Assembly (NCBI GenBank): GCA_023898505.1
Contig: CP060226.1
Span: 806,001-870,000, forward strand
DNA: 64,000 nucleotides
Source of the DNA: Candidatus Peribacteria bacterium
GTDB lineage: Bacteria; Patescibacteriota; Gracilibacteria; BD1-5; UBA6164
Reading direction: 5' to 3'
Part shown: in pieces, positions 21,384 through 30,658 of the stretch
How positions within the stretch are numbered: the first letter of the stretch is position 1
Layout: the number at the start of each line of letters is the position of its first letter
Notes under the pieces: generated by a model
Database searches by the model: none
What the model saw: only the letters and a program-made list of their open reading frames with translations
Told to the model about the DNA's origin: nothing
Program-made: the position numbers and the translations under genes

Positions 21384-22820
21384 TTACAAATTATACTTCA
21401 AGTTATCAAGTGGTATCACCTTGTCTACCACTTTCAATTTCGGAGAGATATCTTCCTCCTCTGTGCCCTCAAAAAAGAAATCATTTCCCTTGTCTCCAAC
21501 AATTTCAGATAATTTTTTTTCTAGTTGCTGCATCACTCCCATCTTTTCGAGGACATCATACACACGGATAACCGCCTCCTTATTTTCAAAATCCGTCATA
21601 CGTACAATCTGTTCTAGGCGTTCTCACGTCGCACGGAAGACAAGATCGCCTTCGTATACCACTCTGACTCTTCTTGTATCTCCTTGCTCTTTGAGATCAT
21701 ACACTTTAGCGGACGTTTGTCATTCCGTACTTGATACGGAATCATTATCTATGTCTTTATCTTTTCATGATCCCGAGGACTCGGGATGACGGGAACTATA
21801 ATTATCCACGAGAAAATCCTTTAACTCCTCCACTCATTCTCCCGTTGCCGCCGAGATAACAAATACTTGTTTTACTTCAGGATGTTGCTTCTGAAATGTC
21901 TCTACAATGTACTGCTTCATCTCTGTATCGAGCAAATCTGCCTTTGAAAACACGACAATTTCTTCCTTTTCCGACAACCTTCTTCCCTCTCATGTAAGGA
22001 GAGGGACCGAGGGTGAGGTATTACTAAAAAGTCATAATTCCGTACGTATATCCTCATAATCCTGAAATACCTGATCCAAACGGTACAAGTCAAGAAGGTG
22101 AAGGAGTACTCCTGTTCTTTCAATATGTTTTAAAAACTCAATCCCGAGCCCTTTTCCTTCACTGGCTCCAGGGATAAGCCCTGGCACATCTTCAAGTACG
22201 AGTGATTTTCCCTTGTGATCCAAAACTCCGAGATTTGGCGTAAGTGTGGTAAATGGATAGTCTCAGATTTTTGGTTTTACATTGGTAACATTTCCAATAA
22301 GCGTCGACTTCCCCGCACTTGGTATCCCGATAATCCCGATATCTGCTACCAGCTTCAGTTCTAAGATGATATCTTTCTGCTCTTCCCGGTCTCCCAACTC
22401 AGCAAAACTTGGAGCCTGTCTCGTACTTGAGACAAAGTGAGCATTTCCATATCCTCCTCTTCCTCATCTCGCAATGAGATACTTCATATTTGATACATCA
22501 AGGTCAACAATAACTTCTCCAGTATGAGCATCTCGTACAATAGTTCCAACCGGGACATCCAAAATCAATTCATGAGCATCTGCCCCATGCTGACAGTTTG
22601 TACCCCCTGATTGTCCATTGTCCGCCTTGAGTACTTTTTTGTGACGATACTCAGAAAGTGTATTGAGATTATCATTGGTTTGAAGATACACATCTCCTCA
22701 CTTTCATCCATCCCCTCCCCATGGACCTCATTTTGGGATGTATTTTTCTCTTCTCCAGCTCACTAAACCATCTCCTCATTTTCCAGAAATAACCTGAATT
22801 TTGACTTCGTCTATAAACAC
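21384..22820 (-). CDS. obg: Obg/CgtA ribosome-assembly GTPase
   Basis: 478 residues from a GTG start (VFIDEVKIQVISGKGGDG). The order is the Gly-rich Obg fold with many UGA-Gly codons (GGPWGGDGGKGGDV), then the G domain with GIPSAGKSTLIGN, DYPFTTLTPNLG, EDVPGLIPGA and FSKADL, then the OCT domain at the C-terminus. Obg binds the 50S subunit and links ribosome assembly to ppGpp/GTP. Two palindromic elements sit in frame in poorly conserved loops (21979-22018 and 21719-21792) and lengthen the protein relative to the usual ~430 residues. Confidence 0.95.
21719..21792. repeat. Palindromic element inside obg (about 75 bp)
   Basis: Two palindromes, ATTCCGTACTTGATACGGAAT and ATCCCGAGGACTCGGGAT, joined by about 30 A/T-rich bases. 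It is about 90% identical to the element in lysS at 39630-39703. In the obg frame it encodes a peptide containing HPESSGSGKD and NDSVSSTEG. Confidence 0.85.
21979..22018. repeat. Short GC-rich palindrome inside obg
   Basis: CCCTCTCATGTAAGGAGAGGG plus GAGGGTGAGG. It encodes SPSVPLLTGEGRR between the G3 and G4 motifs of the GTPase. Similar to the prmC insert at 62392-62430. Confidence 0.7.
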
Positions 22821-22968
22821 GGGGTATTTAAAATTATAGATATAAAATTACAAATCTTCGTGAGTATACAGAAAAGAAAAAAAAAGCCAACAGGTCGCCG
22901 ACTTTTCTTTATGTATTAAGTATCTTTTAACTATTCACTCTTCGTTATTCACTTTTCACTTATTTTAC

Positions 22969-23045
22969 TGGTGTCAGTAGGTGGAATTGAACCACCGACC
23001 TCAGGGATATGAATCCTGCGCTCTAACCAACTGAGCTATACTGAC
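22969..23045 (-). tRNA. tRNA-Met(CAU), elongator
   Basis: 77 nt, acceptor GTCAGTA/TACTGAC, CCA encoded, anticodon loop TTCATAT (CAT). The GCGCAGGATTCATATCCCTG-AGGTCGG part resembles the elongator Met tRNA of other bacteria. No tail element is attached directly, though the double palindrome at 23148-23195 lies upstream. Confidence 0.85.
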
Positions 23046-23147
23046 ATAAGAAAAAGGAATATTATTAATTCATAACCCTAACCTGAATCCTTTCCCTTAC
23101 TACTAAGGGCAAGGGGCTACGTAGCTTAATATTTATTCCTTTTTATC

Positions 23148-23195
23148 TTCCCTTGGATTAAGGGAAGTCTCCCGACACTTCAGGAGGATGGGTTG
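23148..23195. repeat. Intergenic double palindrome (third copy)
   Basis: CTTCCCTTGGATTAAGGGAAG followed by TCTCCCGACACTTCAGGAGGATGGGTT. It has the same layout as the pair flanking the DUF559 gene. Positions 23046-23147 are A/T-rich with no gene seen. Confidence 0.55.
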
Positions 23196-23205
23196 TTTAA
23201 CTTTT

Positions 23206-23311
23206 TGGTTGCGGAGATTGGAATTGCTGCCCTACGGGTCAGGCATCCGTTTTAAATCCTCTTATTCATCGGATTTAAATCCCGAAGTCTCGGGACCCTC
23301 CATTCAATTCC
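23206..23311 (-). repeat. tRNA-tail hairpin element, copy E (behind initiator tRNA)
   Basis: 23206-23226 repeats exactly the 21-nt 3' end of tRNA-fMet (C56-CCA). The 5' arm GGAATTG (23305-23311) is complementary to its start. Inside: CCCGAGAC-TTCGGG hairpin, stem TTAAATC/GATTTAA around CGATGAATAAGAG, and CTGACCCGTAGGGCAG. The core is almost identical to copy G behind tRNA-Arg. Confidence 0.9.
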
Positions 23312-23324
23312 TTGATGGAATAAT

Positions 23325-23399
23325 TGGTTGCGGAGATTGGAATTGAACCAATGATCTTCGGGTTATGAGCCCGACGAGATACCACTTCTCCACTCCGCG
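23325..23399 (-). tRNA. Initiator tRNA-fMet(CAU)
   Basis: 75 nt. The hallmarks of the initiator are present: unpaired C1-A72 at the acceptor end (CGCGGAG with CTCCGCA) and three G-C pairs in the anticodon stem (TCGGG-CTCATAA-CCCGA). CCA is encoded. Confidence 0.93.
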
Positions 23400-23478
23400 A
23401 AAAACAATAAATTTTTTAAAAGAATCGAGAAGCTCAAGAAAATGAGTGACAAAGAAACTCAACGATTATTTTAAAAAA

Positions 23479-23585
23479 TGGTACGGCTACGGAGAATCGG
23501 CACCTTTCAGGTTGGCCATCCGTTTCAAAAGCTCTTATTCATCGCTTTTGAATCCCGAATGCTCGGGACCCTCCCTTCGATTCTC
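23479..23585 (-). repeat. tRNA-tail hairpin element, copy F (behind tRNA-Glu)
   Basis: 23479-23499 repeats exactly the 21-nt 3' end of tRNA-Glu. The 5' arm GAGAATCG (23578-23585) is fully complementary. Inside: CCCGAGCATTCGGG, stem CAAAAG/CTTTTG around CGATGAATAAGAG, then a replaced third hairpin (CCAACCTGAAAGGT) where other copies have TGACCCGTAGGGCA. Confidence 0.88.
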
Positions 23586-23637
23586 TCAACAATTCATCTA
23601 AAGAATCAAAATAAGCACATACTATTATTCAACATTT

Positions 23638-23712
23638 TGGTACGGCTACGGAGAATCGAACTCCGGTTACCGGGATGAAAACCCGATGTCCTAACCACTA
23701 GACGATAGCCGC
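23638..23712 (-). tRNA. tRNA-Glu(UUC)
   Basis: 75 nt, acceptor GCGGCTA/TAGCCGT, CCA encoded, anticodon loop TTTTCAT (TTC). First gene of the minus-strand Glu/fMet/Met cluster. Confidence 0.94.
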
Positions 23713-23730
23713 AAAAATTAGTGCCTGCAC

Positions 23731-23757
23731 ATTATATATATTCGAAACATTAGTCAA
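23731..23757 (-). promoter_or_regulatory. Promoter of the tRNA-Glu/fMet/Met cluster
   Basis: -10 TATAAT (23731-23736) and -35 TTGACT (23752-23757) with a 15-bp spacer, about 20 nt before tRNA-Glu. Confidence 0.72.
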
Positions 23758-23867
23758 ATTTTTTTAGCGTTTTTATTCTATTGTCAATTCTATTTATTTT
23801 GAAAATATTTGATTCAGCACATAATTTCGTTATTTTATGACCACTTGGGACTTATAACTTACCACTC

Positions 23868-24413
23868 ATGTTTAATCGTACCAGACAAGATGCGGCAGAT
23901 ATGCTGCATATGTCGACTAGAAGTATCGATAGATACATCAAGTCTTGAAAACTTCGCTCTAAAAAAATAGGAAAGATTGTGTATGTTCACGAACAAGATG
24001 TACAAAACATCATGGGATGAGGAGCAAGTAGACAGGAAGTGATCATGCCAAATGCAGAACCAAAAAGTACCAGCCTAGCGACAGGAGAAGAAGTGGGAGC
24101 ATTAAACGCCATCTACCAAGACCTCCGCCAAGAGCTCAAAGAAAAAGACACTATGATTCAAGAATTGTCTCATAAACTTGGAAGAGCCGAAGAAATAGCA
24201 AAAAATTCTGTCTCTCTTATCGAATTTAAAAAGTCTCAATTCCTCCTTGAAGAGTCAAAAACGTATCTCAATAAAGAGGTAAATAACTTGCAAAAAACAA
24301 AAAATACACTACAAGAAGAACTCAGGTACGAAAAAACATCAAATAAAATCCTGATTGTCTTTGTAGTAGTACTTCTGGTTCTTTCGGCCTCTATTTGGTT
24401 TATCAAGATTTAA
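23868..24413 (+). CDS. MerR/excisionase-type HTH protein with coiled coil and C-terminal membrane anchor
   Basis: 181 residues, UGA-Gly in YIKSGKLRSK and IMGGGAS. Residues 1-50 are a helix-turn-helix of the helix_turn_helix_17/MerR kind (TRQDAADMLHMSTRSIDRYIKSGKL, VYVHEQDV). Residues ~70-155 are a long charged coiled coil. Residues ~158-178 form a TM segment (IVFVVVLLVLSASIWF). The combination suggests a membrane-tethered DNA-binding protein, perhaps for chromosome anchoring or signal-controlled regulation; this is inference. It lies between the two parts of the second tRNA cluster, divergent from tRNA-Glu and upst­ream of tRNA-Arg(CCU). Confidence 0.72.
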
Positions 24414-24447
24414 ATCTTGTCGAATCTCCTCAAAGATCTCCCTACAA

Positions 24448-24521
24448 GTCCTCATAGTTCAATGGAAGAACAACCCCCTCCTAAGGGGTAGATGTAGGTT
24501 CGATTCCTGCTGGGGATACCA
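24448..24521 (+). tRNA. tRNA-Arg(CCU)
   Basis: 74 nt, acceptor GTCCTCA/TGGGGAT (G1-U72 wobble), CCA encoded, anticodon loop CTCCTAA (CCT) in a strong ACCCC/GGGGT stem. The only plus-strand tRNA here; tail element G follows after 13 nt. Confidence 0.9.
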
Positions 24522-24534
24522 TAGTATACATATG

Positions 24535-24643
24535 AAGGAAGCGAATGGAGGGTCCCGAGTACTCGGGATTTAAATCCGATGAATAAGAGGATTTAAAACG
24601 GTGGCTGACCCGTTAGGGCACCGATTCCTGCTCTTGGATACCA
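24535..24643 (+). repeat. tRNA-tail hairpin element, copy G (behind tRNA-Arg(CCU))
   Basis: Ends with CGATTCCTGCTCTTGGATACCA (24622-24643), a slightly diverged copy of the tRNA-Arg 3' end. The 5' arm AGGAAGCG pairs with CGATTCCT apart from one mismatch. Core: CCCGAGTACTCGGG, stem TTAAATC/GATTTAA around CGATGAATAAGAG, CTGACCCGTTAGGGCA. It is on the plus strand because its tRNA is, so the orientation follows the tRNA. Confidence 0.88.
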
Positions 24644-24689
24644 TACTATTAAATACTCGTTCTAAATTTTAATTTTTAATTTTATATCT

Positions 24690-25718
24690 ATGTCTCACCA
24701 TAATGAACATGAGATGTCTGGGCAAAACAATAATGTTCTTGTCGGTATTATTATACTATTACTTGTAATTATTGCGGTTCTTGCGTTTTTTGTTGGAAGA
24801 AACATGGGAAACCCATGAACTTCAAACACTCCTACACAAGAAGTAGCAGCTCTTGATATAACAATTATCGATGATGCTAGGTGTACTACCTGTCAAACTG
24901 ATACAATTGTCGATCAGCTCAAACTTGTACCAGCACTTGCAGGAGCAACATTTACAGAAAAACAATTTACCGATGATGGGGTAAGTGAGATGTTAAAGGA
25001 CGAGGGTATTACTACCCTTCCAGCAGCGATCTTCTCACGCAATGGGATTACTGGTCTCGATGCCTACCTCAATCAACTTCCAAGCGGAAACTATTCTCTT
25101 GCTCTCGGTTCTACGTTTGACCCGTTTGCAAAAAGAAGTGAAAGAGGGTTTCTCGTAATGGAAAAAGCTATCCTCGATACTATCAAATCCGGAGCCTATG
25201 TAAAAGGAAATACTGCAGCACCAATTACCTGGCTTGAGTACTCTGATCTTGAGTGTCCATATTGTGCTAGATTGCATAATAGCGGTACTCCAAAAGAAAT
25301 TATGGAGAAATATGGAGAAAGTATCAATATGATCTTTCAACACTTTCCCCTCGATTTCCATGCAAATGCAAAACCAGGAGCTGAAGTACTTGAGTGTCTG
25401 GCTGCACAAAAATGAGGAGATGCTTTCTATAGTTTAATAGAGCTTTCATTTTCAGAAGAAAATTCTAAAAGGAGCTTCTTAGTAGATGAAGCCGTAAAAC
25501 TTTGAGCAAATAAGGAAAGTCTTGAAAGCTGTCTTGCTGCAAGCACCTACGAAGATAAAATTGATATGCAACAAAAAATCGGAGCGGATACCTTTGGTAT
25601 CACCGGTACACCAGGAAACGTCCTTATCAACAATGAAACAGGCGAATACGAAGTCCTTTCAGGAGCCTACCCAACCGCATCATTTGAAGATGTCATTGAT
25701 AGACTTCTTGCAAAATAG
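24690..25718 (+). CDS. Membrane-anchored DsbA-like thiol-disulfide oxidoreductase with two thioredoxin-like domains
   Basis: 342 residues. An N-terminal TM anchor (residues ~20-40) is followed by a small domain with CTTC (residues ~70-73) and a thioredoxin-like pattern. Then comes a DsbA/Thioredoxin_4 domain with SDLECPYCARLH (~185), FQHFPLDFH and GITGTPGNVLI, where cis-Pro follows TGT. It probably acts outside the membrane to form or shuffle disulfides, which fits the many Cys-rich secreted proteins encoded nearby. UGA-Gly occurs in MGNPGTS, QKGGDAF and KLGANK. A terminator follows directly. Confidence 0.85.
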
Positions 25719-25723
25719 TGTAT

Positions 25724-25760
25724 AAATAAAGCCCCCCGAATTCGGGGGGCTTTATTTTTT
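25724..25760. terminator. Terminator between the DsbA-like gene and era
   Basis: A perfect stem AAATAAAGCCCCCCGAA/TTCGGGGGGCTTTATTT with a T-rich tail. It can serve both convergent genes. Confidence 0.9.
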
Positions 25761-25770
25761 GGTAGATAGA

Positions 25771-26691
25771 TTATTTAAAATATCCCTGTAAAAACTTTTC
25801 ATCCTTTCTCCAATTTTTCTTCACCTTTACTCGCAAAGATAGAAATACTTTTTTCCCAAATACTTCTTCTAAAACGAGACGTGCTTCTTTTCCGATGAGT
25901 CCAATCTTTTTTCCCCCCTTCCCAATGATGATATACTTCTGGCTGTCGGTTTCGGTATAGATATATGCCATAACCTTTAAAAGCTCCTCGGTGTCTTGTA
26001 TCTCTTCTACTCATACAAATGAACTATGTGGAAGCTCCTCATGAGTCTGCAAAAAAACCTGTTCTCTAATAATCTCACTTATTCGAAAACGCATATCTTG
26101 TTTCGTATATACATCTTCTGGAAACTGCATAAAATCAAGCGGGAGAAATGAACGAATATGTGCGAGAAGCTTGTCCATACCTTCACCCGTCACACTTGAA
26201 ATGGGAAATTGTGATGTTCCTATTGGAATTTGTATCTTTGGTTCTAAATCTATTTTCGTATATACCTTTACCACAGGAACCTGTAGCTGTCCTATCATCT
26301 GACGAATATAAGCATCTTCTTCGCCTCATTCCCTCGTAGTATCGATCAGATACAGTACCATGTTTGCATCTCGTAAAGATGAAAGTGCCTGAGCATTAAT
26401 CGCCACATTAAAACTTTGTTCAGAGAGGTGAATCCCAGGAGTATCGATAAAAATAATCTGAGATTCTACATCATTATAGATAGCCAAGATTTTATGTCTC
26501 GTTGTCTGAGGAACCGAGGTGGTAATCGAAATCTTTTCCCCTATGAGCGAGTTTAAAAAGGTCGATTTTCAAACATTTGGTCTCCCAATAACGGCAACAT
26601 ATCCAACCTTCTTTTTTTTCAGGTCTTGCGTATTTTCAAGTATTTCTGAGAGTGAGAGTTCTTTCACGTATTTATATATTAGAGTATACAT
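25771..26691 (-). CDS. era: GTPase Era
   Basis: 306 residues. Motifs: GRPNVGKSTFLN where the Gly before KST comes from UGA, FIDTPGIH, TKIDLEP and the C-terminal KH domain with GKGGKKIGLIGKEAR. Era binds the 16S 3' end and helps 30S maturation. Its usual target includes the anti-SD region GAUCACCUCC, which is altered in this organism (see finding), so KH contacts may have adapted. The N-terminus has about 30 extra residues from the ATG at 26691; a GTG at codon 9 is an alternative. Confidence 0.94.
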
Positions 26692-26734
26692 ACCATAAAG
26701 AAGCGTAACAAATATTTTGAAATTGTAAATTTTT

Positions 26735-26762
26735 TTGACAGTTTCGCATAATTTTGTACAAT
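26735..26762 (+). promoter_or_regulatory. Promoter of the rpsF-ssb-rpsR operon
   Basis: -35 TTGACA (26735-26740), 16-bp spacer, -10 TACAAT (26757-26762). The ~70-nt leader includes a short palindrome CCCGGAATATCGGG (26803-26817). Confidence 0.85.
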
Positions 26763-26836
26763 ACCGAGGCTTATGTATGTAAGCGCCTTTATTTTATATC
26801 CTTCCCGGAATATCGGGATGCTAATCCAAAGGAAAT

Positions 26837-27124
26837 ATGGCAAAATACGAATGTATGGTCATCGTAAATCCTCGTCTTTCTGAAGAAGAAAGAAACACAA
26901 ATCTTGCTGAACTTCAAGCGATCCTTGAAAAAGGAGAAGCTAAAGTTGAAAAACAAGATGTATGGGGTGAAAAGAAAATGGCCTACCAACTCAATAAGTC
27001 AGATACTGGCTTTTATGTGCTCTATCATTTAGAACTTCCAGGGGAAAATATTACAACCATATCAAAAGAGATTAATCTCAATAGAAATATCTGGAGATAT
27101 ATGTTTGTAAAACAAGAGGCATAA
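26837..27124 (+). CDS. rpsF: 30S ribosomal protein S6
   Basis: 95 residues. MAKYECMVIVNPRLSEEE, DVWGEKKMAYQLNKSDTGFYV and the final YMFVKQEA are typical of S6. S6 pairs with S18 on the 30S platform. First gene of rpsF-ssb-rpsR, the usual order in bacteria. AAAGGAAAT before the ATG is a weak SD. Confidence 0.96.
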   Translation: MAKYECMVIVNPRLSEEERNTNLAELQAILEKGEAKVEKQDVWGEKKMAYQLNKSDTGFYVLYHLELPGENITTISKEINLNRNIWRYMFVKQEA

Positions 27125-27150
27125 TTTTATATTTTTAATACGACGATCTT

Positions 27151-27546
27151 ATGAGAACGGTTAACAAGGTTATCCTTATAGGAAATGTTACGAGAGACCC
27201 GATGATTAAAGATACTGAAGGAGGAAAAAAGATAGCACTCTTTACGATTGCAACCAACAGATACTACAAGACTGCTGATGGAGAAAATAAATCTGAATCT
27301 GAGTTTCATAACTGTGTTGCTTGGGGAAGTCTAGCAGACAGAATCGAAAGCTTTCTCGTAAAAGGAAAACTTGTATACGCAGAAGGAAGACTGAGAACAA
27401 GAATTATGGACAAAGAAGATGGTTCAAAAAACTACAAAACAGAAGTGGTAGTTTCAAACCTTATCTTCCTCAACAAAAGATCTGACTTTGACGAAGGAGG
27501 TATGGAGGAAATAGGAGGAGAAGATTTTGAAGATGATAAATTTTAA
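27151..27546 (+). CDS. ssb: Single-stranded DNA-binding protein
   Basis: 131 residues. OB-fold pattern: MRTVNKVILIGNVTRDP, ATNRYYKTADGE, EFHNCVAWG, KGKLVYAEGRLRTR. The C-terminus is acidic and ends EDFEDDKF, close to the DDxPF-type tip that binds partner proteins. Second gene of the S6 operon. Confidence 0.96.
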   Translation: MRTVNKVILIGNVTRDPMIKDTEGGKKIALFTIATNRYYKTADGENKSESEFHNCVAWGSLADRIESFLVKGKLVYAEGRLRTRIMDKEDGSKNYKTEVVVSNLIFLNKRSDFDEGGMEEIGGEDFEDDKF

Positions 27547-27555
27547 TTATTTTTC

Positions 27556-27641
27556 GTTAAAAAGTTTAAAGCTATCGTTTCAAACCATATGTTTGATATC
27601 TATCCATAGCGTTTTAGCTTTTTGGCAACTTACTTTTTAAC
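27556..27641 (+). promoter_or_regulatory. Structured spacer before rpsR
   Basis: Nested inverted repeats: GTTAAAAAGT/ACTTTTTAAC outside, AAAGCTA/TAGCTTT next and CAAAC-CATAT-GTTTG at the tip. The 100-nt spacer is unusually long for this operon. It may be an S6:S18-binding autoregulatory element moved to the rpsR side, or a processing site; this is inference from folding only. Confidence 0.5.
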
Positions 27642-27650
27642 TTTTAGGTT

Positions 27651-27869
27651 ATGACAAAAACAGCATGTCCCCTCGATGGACAAAATATCGATTATAAAAA
27701 TGTAGAGCTTCTAAAAAAGTATATCACAAAATTTGGGAAAATCGTACCAAGATACTACTCTGGAGTTTCTCTAAAAAATCAAAAGAAGCTTGCTCAAGCA
27801 ATTAAAAGGGCAAGAATTATGGCACTCCTTCCTTTTGTAAAAAGGTATGATGCCAACTACGAAGGATAA
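27651..27869 (+). CDS. rpsR: 30S ribosomal protein S18
   Basis: 72 residues. The core DYKNVELLKKYITKFGKIVPRYYSGVSLKNQKKLAQAIKRAR pattern (read in parts) and LLPFV near the end identify S18. A single N-terminal Cys remains of the zinc site seen in some species. Confidence 0.96.
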   Translation: MTKTACPLDGQNIDYKNVELLKKYITKFGKIVPRYYSGVSLKNQKKLAQAIKRARIMALLPFVKRYDANYEG

Positions 27870-27881
27870 TTTCTCCCATAT

Positions 27882-27918
27882 AAAAAAGTCGTTTTTTCTT
27901 TTTGAAAAACGACTTTTT
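27882..27918 (+). terminator. Terminator of the rpsF operon
   Basis: Stem AAAAAAGTCGTTTTT/AAAAACGACTTTTTT, 12 nt after the rpsR stop. Confidence 0.88.
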
Positions 27919-27960
27919 TTGTATACTGCTCCATAATACCTTATTTCTTATTTCTTTGAT

Positions 27961-30579
27961 ATGATAAAAAGATTACTTTCTGGTTTCATCTTGATGTGTT
28001 TCATGCTGACAAATACCTTTTCTGTACTTGCTCAAGATGAAAGTGAGTTCTATATTCAGCAAAAGAAAGCGCTGATTAAAGAGGTAATTATAAGCAAATC
28101 AGCCCTTTCGAAATTCTCCTCTGGAGAAAAGTACATCAAACAGATCGATACATTTGTAGCAAAAAATAGTAATAATCTGAATTATCTTATCAAGGTAAGA
28201 AACAAACTTACCGATATTGAATATCAATTAGAACAAAAGGGGAGTCTTTCGGAAAAAGAAAAAAATACCCTCAAAGTCATACAATACTTCTGAGCAAAGG
28301 TAGATTACCAGATGCTCCTAACGACATATACAGAAAAAGCTGAGAAGATGCAAGGTATCGAGGCAATACTCCAAGATATCCCAGAAGAAAAAATGCAAGA
28401 AGATTTTGAAACCACGATATCAAACACCGAAGTTGATACGGTGGAAGCAGAAATCATTGATCTGCAACTCAACCTCTTTCAATCAGGGACTGAGTACTTC
28501 GATGCTCTTACTCAAGAATTTGAACAGCTCACCAACTATGAAGAAACTGGGGATTTTAACCTCGAAGTAAATATAGATGAGGAAAATATATGAGAATTAC
28601 ATGGAAGCATCGAGGTTTCAGATATGTCTGCAAAGGCATCAAATTTTGATGCGCAGATTAGTGGAAAAGTAGAAGCTCTTGTTGATGCCTCACTGAAAGG
28701 ACAAGAAGCATTTACTTATGAGCTTTCAAGTTTTATCGACTTTATCTCCAAAGATGGAAATCTCTATCTCCTCCTTGATAAACTCGATGTCTCTCACAAT
28801 TCAAGTGATTACGGTATCATTGATTTCACAAGTGCTATAAAAAAGATAGCCAAAGAAAATAAGTATATCCAGTTTTCTGATGCCGAAACAGAAGAAGCAA
28901 TGAGTGTGCTGAAAAAGCTGAATCCATCCTTACTTAAAGAACAGGGAAATACCCTCTTTGCACAACCAATGTTTACTGCCTATAAAAAAGAAGGAGAAAA
29001 ATATTACCTCAAACCAACAAAGTATGCCTGTGATAGTATCAAAGAACTTGCAAATATCTTTGATCCATTTAATGGAACTACCTGTACTACAGGACAATAC
29101 AACGATCTCCTTGAAGAGTACGGACAACTTGGTATAGAAGTATACCTTGTCATAGGGAAGACTCAAGATACTCTTGGTTTTAGCTATACAGATGGAACAG
29201 TAGATGCAAGTGGAAGCATCGTCTACACGGATAGTTATATTGCATCTGTCGATATAGAAGTAATTCCTGATCAAGACCGCTACCCATGAGAAGGGGCTGC
29301 TCTATCATATAAACGTCAGGCACACTTAAATGCTCATTTTGATGCGAGTAGCGGAGATATTGCATTTTTCTTCAAAAGTGATCTGGATAGAAACAATAAC
29401 TTCACATACATTGACTATAGTGGAAATATACGAAACTCATATGAGCAATTTACATCAAATCTACAACTTGAAGGCCACGTATTTAACGGAGGGCTAGAGT
29501 ACACTGACAATGGGGGAACAAAACTTACCCTTGATACGAGCGGGCGCACCAATACAGCCAACAATATCCAAAGTATATATATAGAAGGCACCCTAATCCA
29601 AGATGGTACAGAAATCGGAACTCTTCGTTCAAACTATATTTCCGGAAAATTTGAAAATGAACTGATGATTCAGAACGAAGTCTTTGACCTAGATGTAACC
29701 TTAGATGGAACTTGGGATACTACAAATAAAGTAATTACAAGCCTAACAGAAGAAACATCAATAGTTATTCATGATTCCTGGGGATCAGAAGAAAGTTATG
29801 AACTCTTTGCGTCAAACTTCACCCTTCAAAACAAACAAATTCAGTGAAAGCTTCACATAAACAATGATTCAGGAGAAGAAACAATTTCTATAGAAACAAC
29901 AGGGAGTTATGAAAAAGATCATCTCGTACTCAATAATACTGTAAATATAAATCCCGTTTTCTTCTGATCTTCAAATCCTTCACATACTCGTGATAACCAA
30001 AGAAGTAATGCTATATCAGAGCTATACTATGCTGTATATTACCGGTACTCTGACTATGGAGCATATCCAAAAGATATAGAAGAGCTAAAAGAAGCGGTAA
30101 GCCTCTATAGTTATATTGATTTCCCAACAGATCCTCTTGGTGCTGTAACAATCAATAACTGTAATTTCTGATATACCTATCAGGTAGACGGCGAATATTA
30201 TGAGATTTCCACCTGTCTAGAAAATGAAAATTGGGATGGAAAATATAACTATAGCATTGGAAATACTAACACCTATAACTGGGATACCGATGAATACGAA
30301 ACCAAGAAATTAAGCACTGAGAAAGTATACATCAATGGATATACTTCTTGGTCAGCATATACCGAAGAAGCGCAGGTAGAAGATGATGTTATTGTCCATG
30401 TAAATCTTGAATCAGATACGAGAAATAATGCCATATACCTCTACCTCTTTGTTGATGTTATCAAGGAAGGAAAAAAGATCTTTGATATCCTCGTAAAAAA
30501 TGATACTACAAGGACTTATAAAAAAGTAGAGATAAACGCTCCAAAAACAAGTATTCCCGTAGAAGATCTAAATTTCTAG
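27961..30579 (+). CDS. Large secreted protein with a pseudopilin-like C-terminal domain
   Basis: 872 residues. A signal peptide (LLSGFILMCFMLTNTFSVLAQ) is followed by helical segments (residues ~25-210) and long beta-rich parts with acidic, Tyr/Asn/Thr-rich composition. Residues ~685-755 (HTRDNQRSNAISELYYAVYY, DYGAYPKDIEEL, DFPTDPLG, YTYQVDGEYYEISTCLEN) read like the globular half of a type IV pseudopilin: R-D-x-x-R, a Y-P before a helix, a P-x-D-P loop and a final beta pair. The pilin N-terminal helix is absent. Seven UGA-Gly codons. Likely cell surface; partner unknown. Own terminator downstream. Confidence 0.65.
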
Positions 30580-30611
30580 ATTTGCTAATTAAATAAAATC
30601 TTGCATAATAT

Positions 30612-30647
30612 AAAAAACTAATATACTAAGTGGTATATTAGTTTTTT
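30612..30647 (+). terminator. Terminator after the large secreted protein gene
   Basis: Stem AAAAAACTAATATAC/GTATATTAGTTTTTT with loop TAAGTG, about 35 nt after the stop. Confidence 0.85.
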
Positions 30648-30658
30648 ATATACATCAT

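Noticed and set aside
23206..24643. CRISPR-like array from repeated hairpins around the tRNAs
   Set aside because: Copies are irregularly spaced, tied to tRNA 3' ends, on both strands and without spacers or cas genes.
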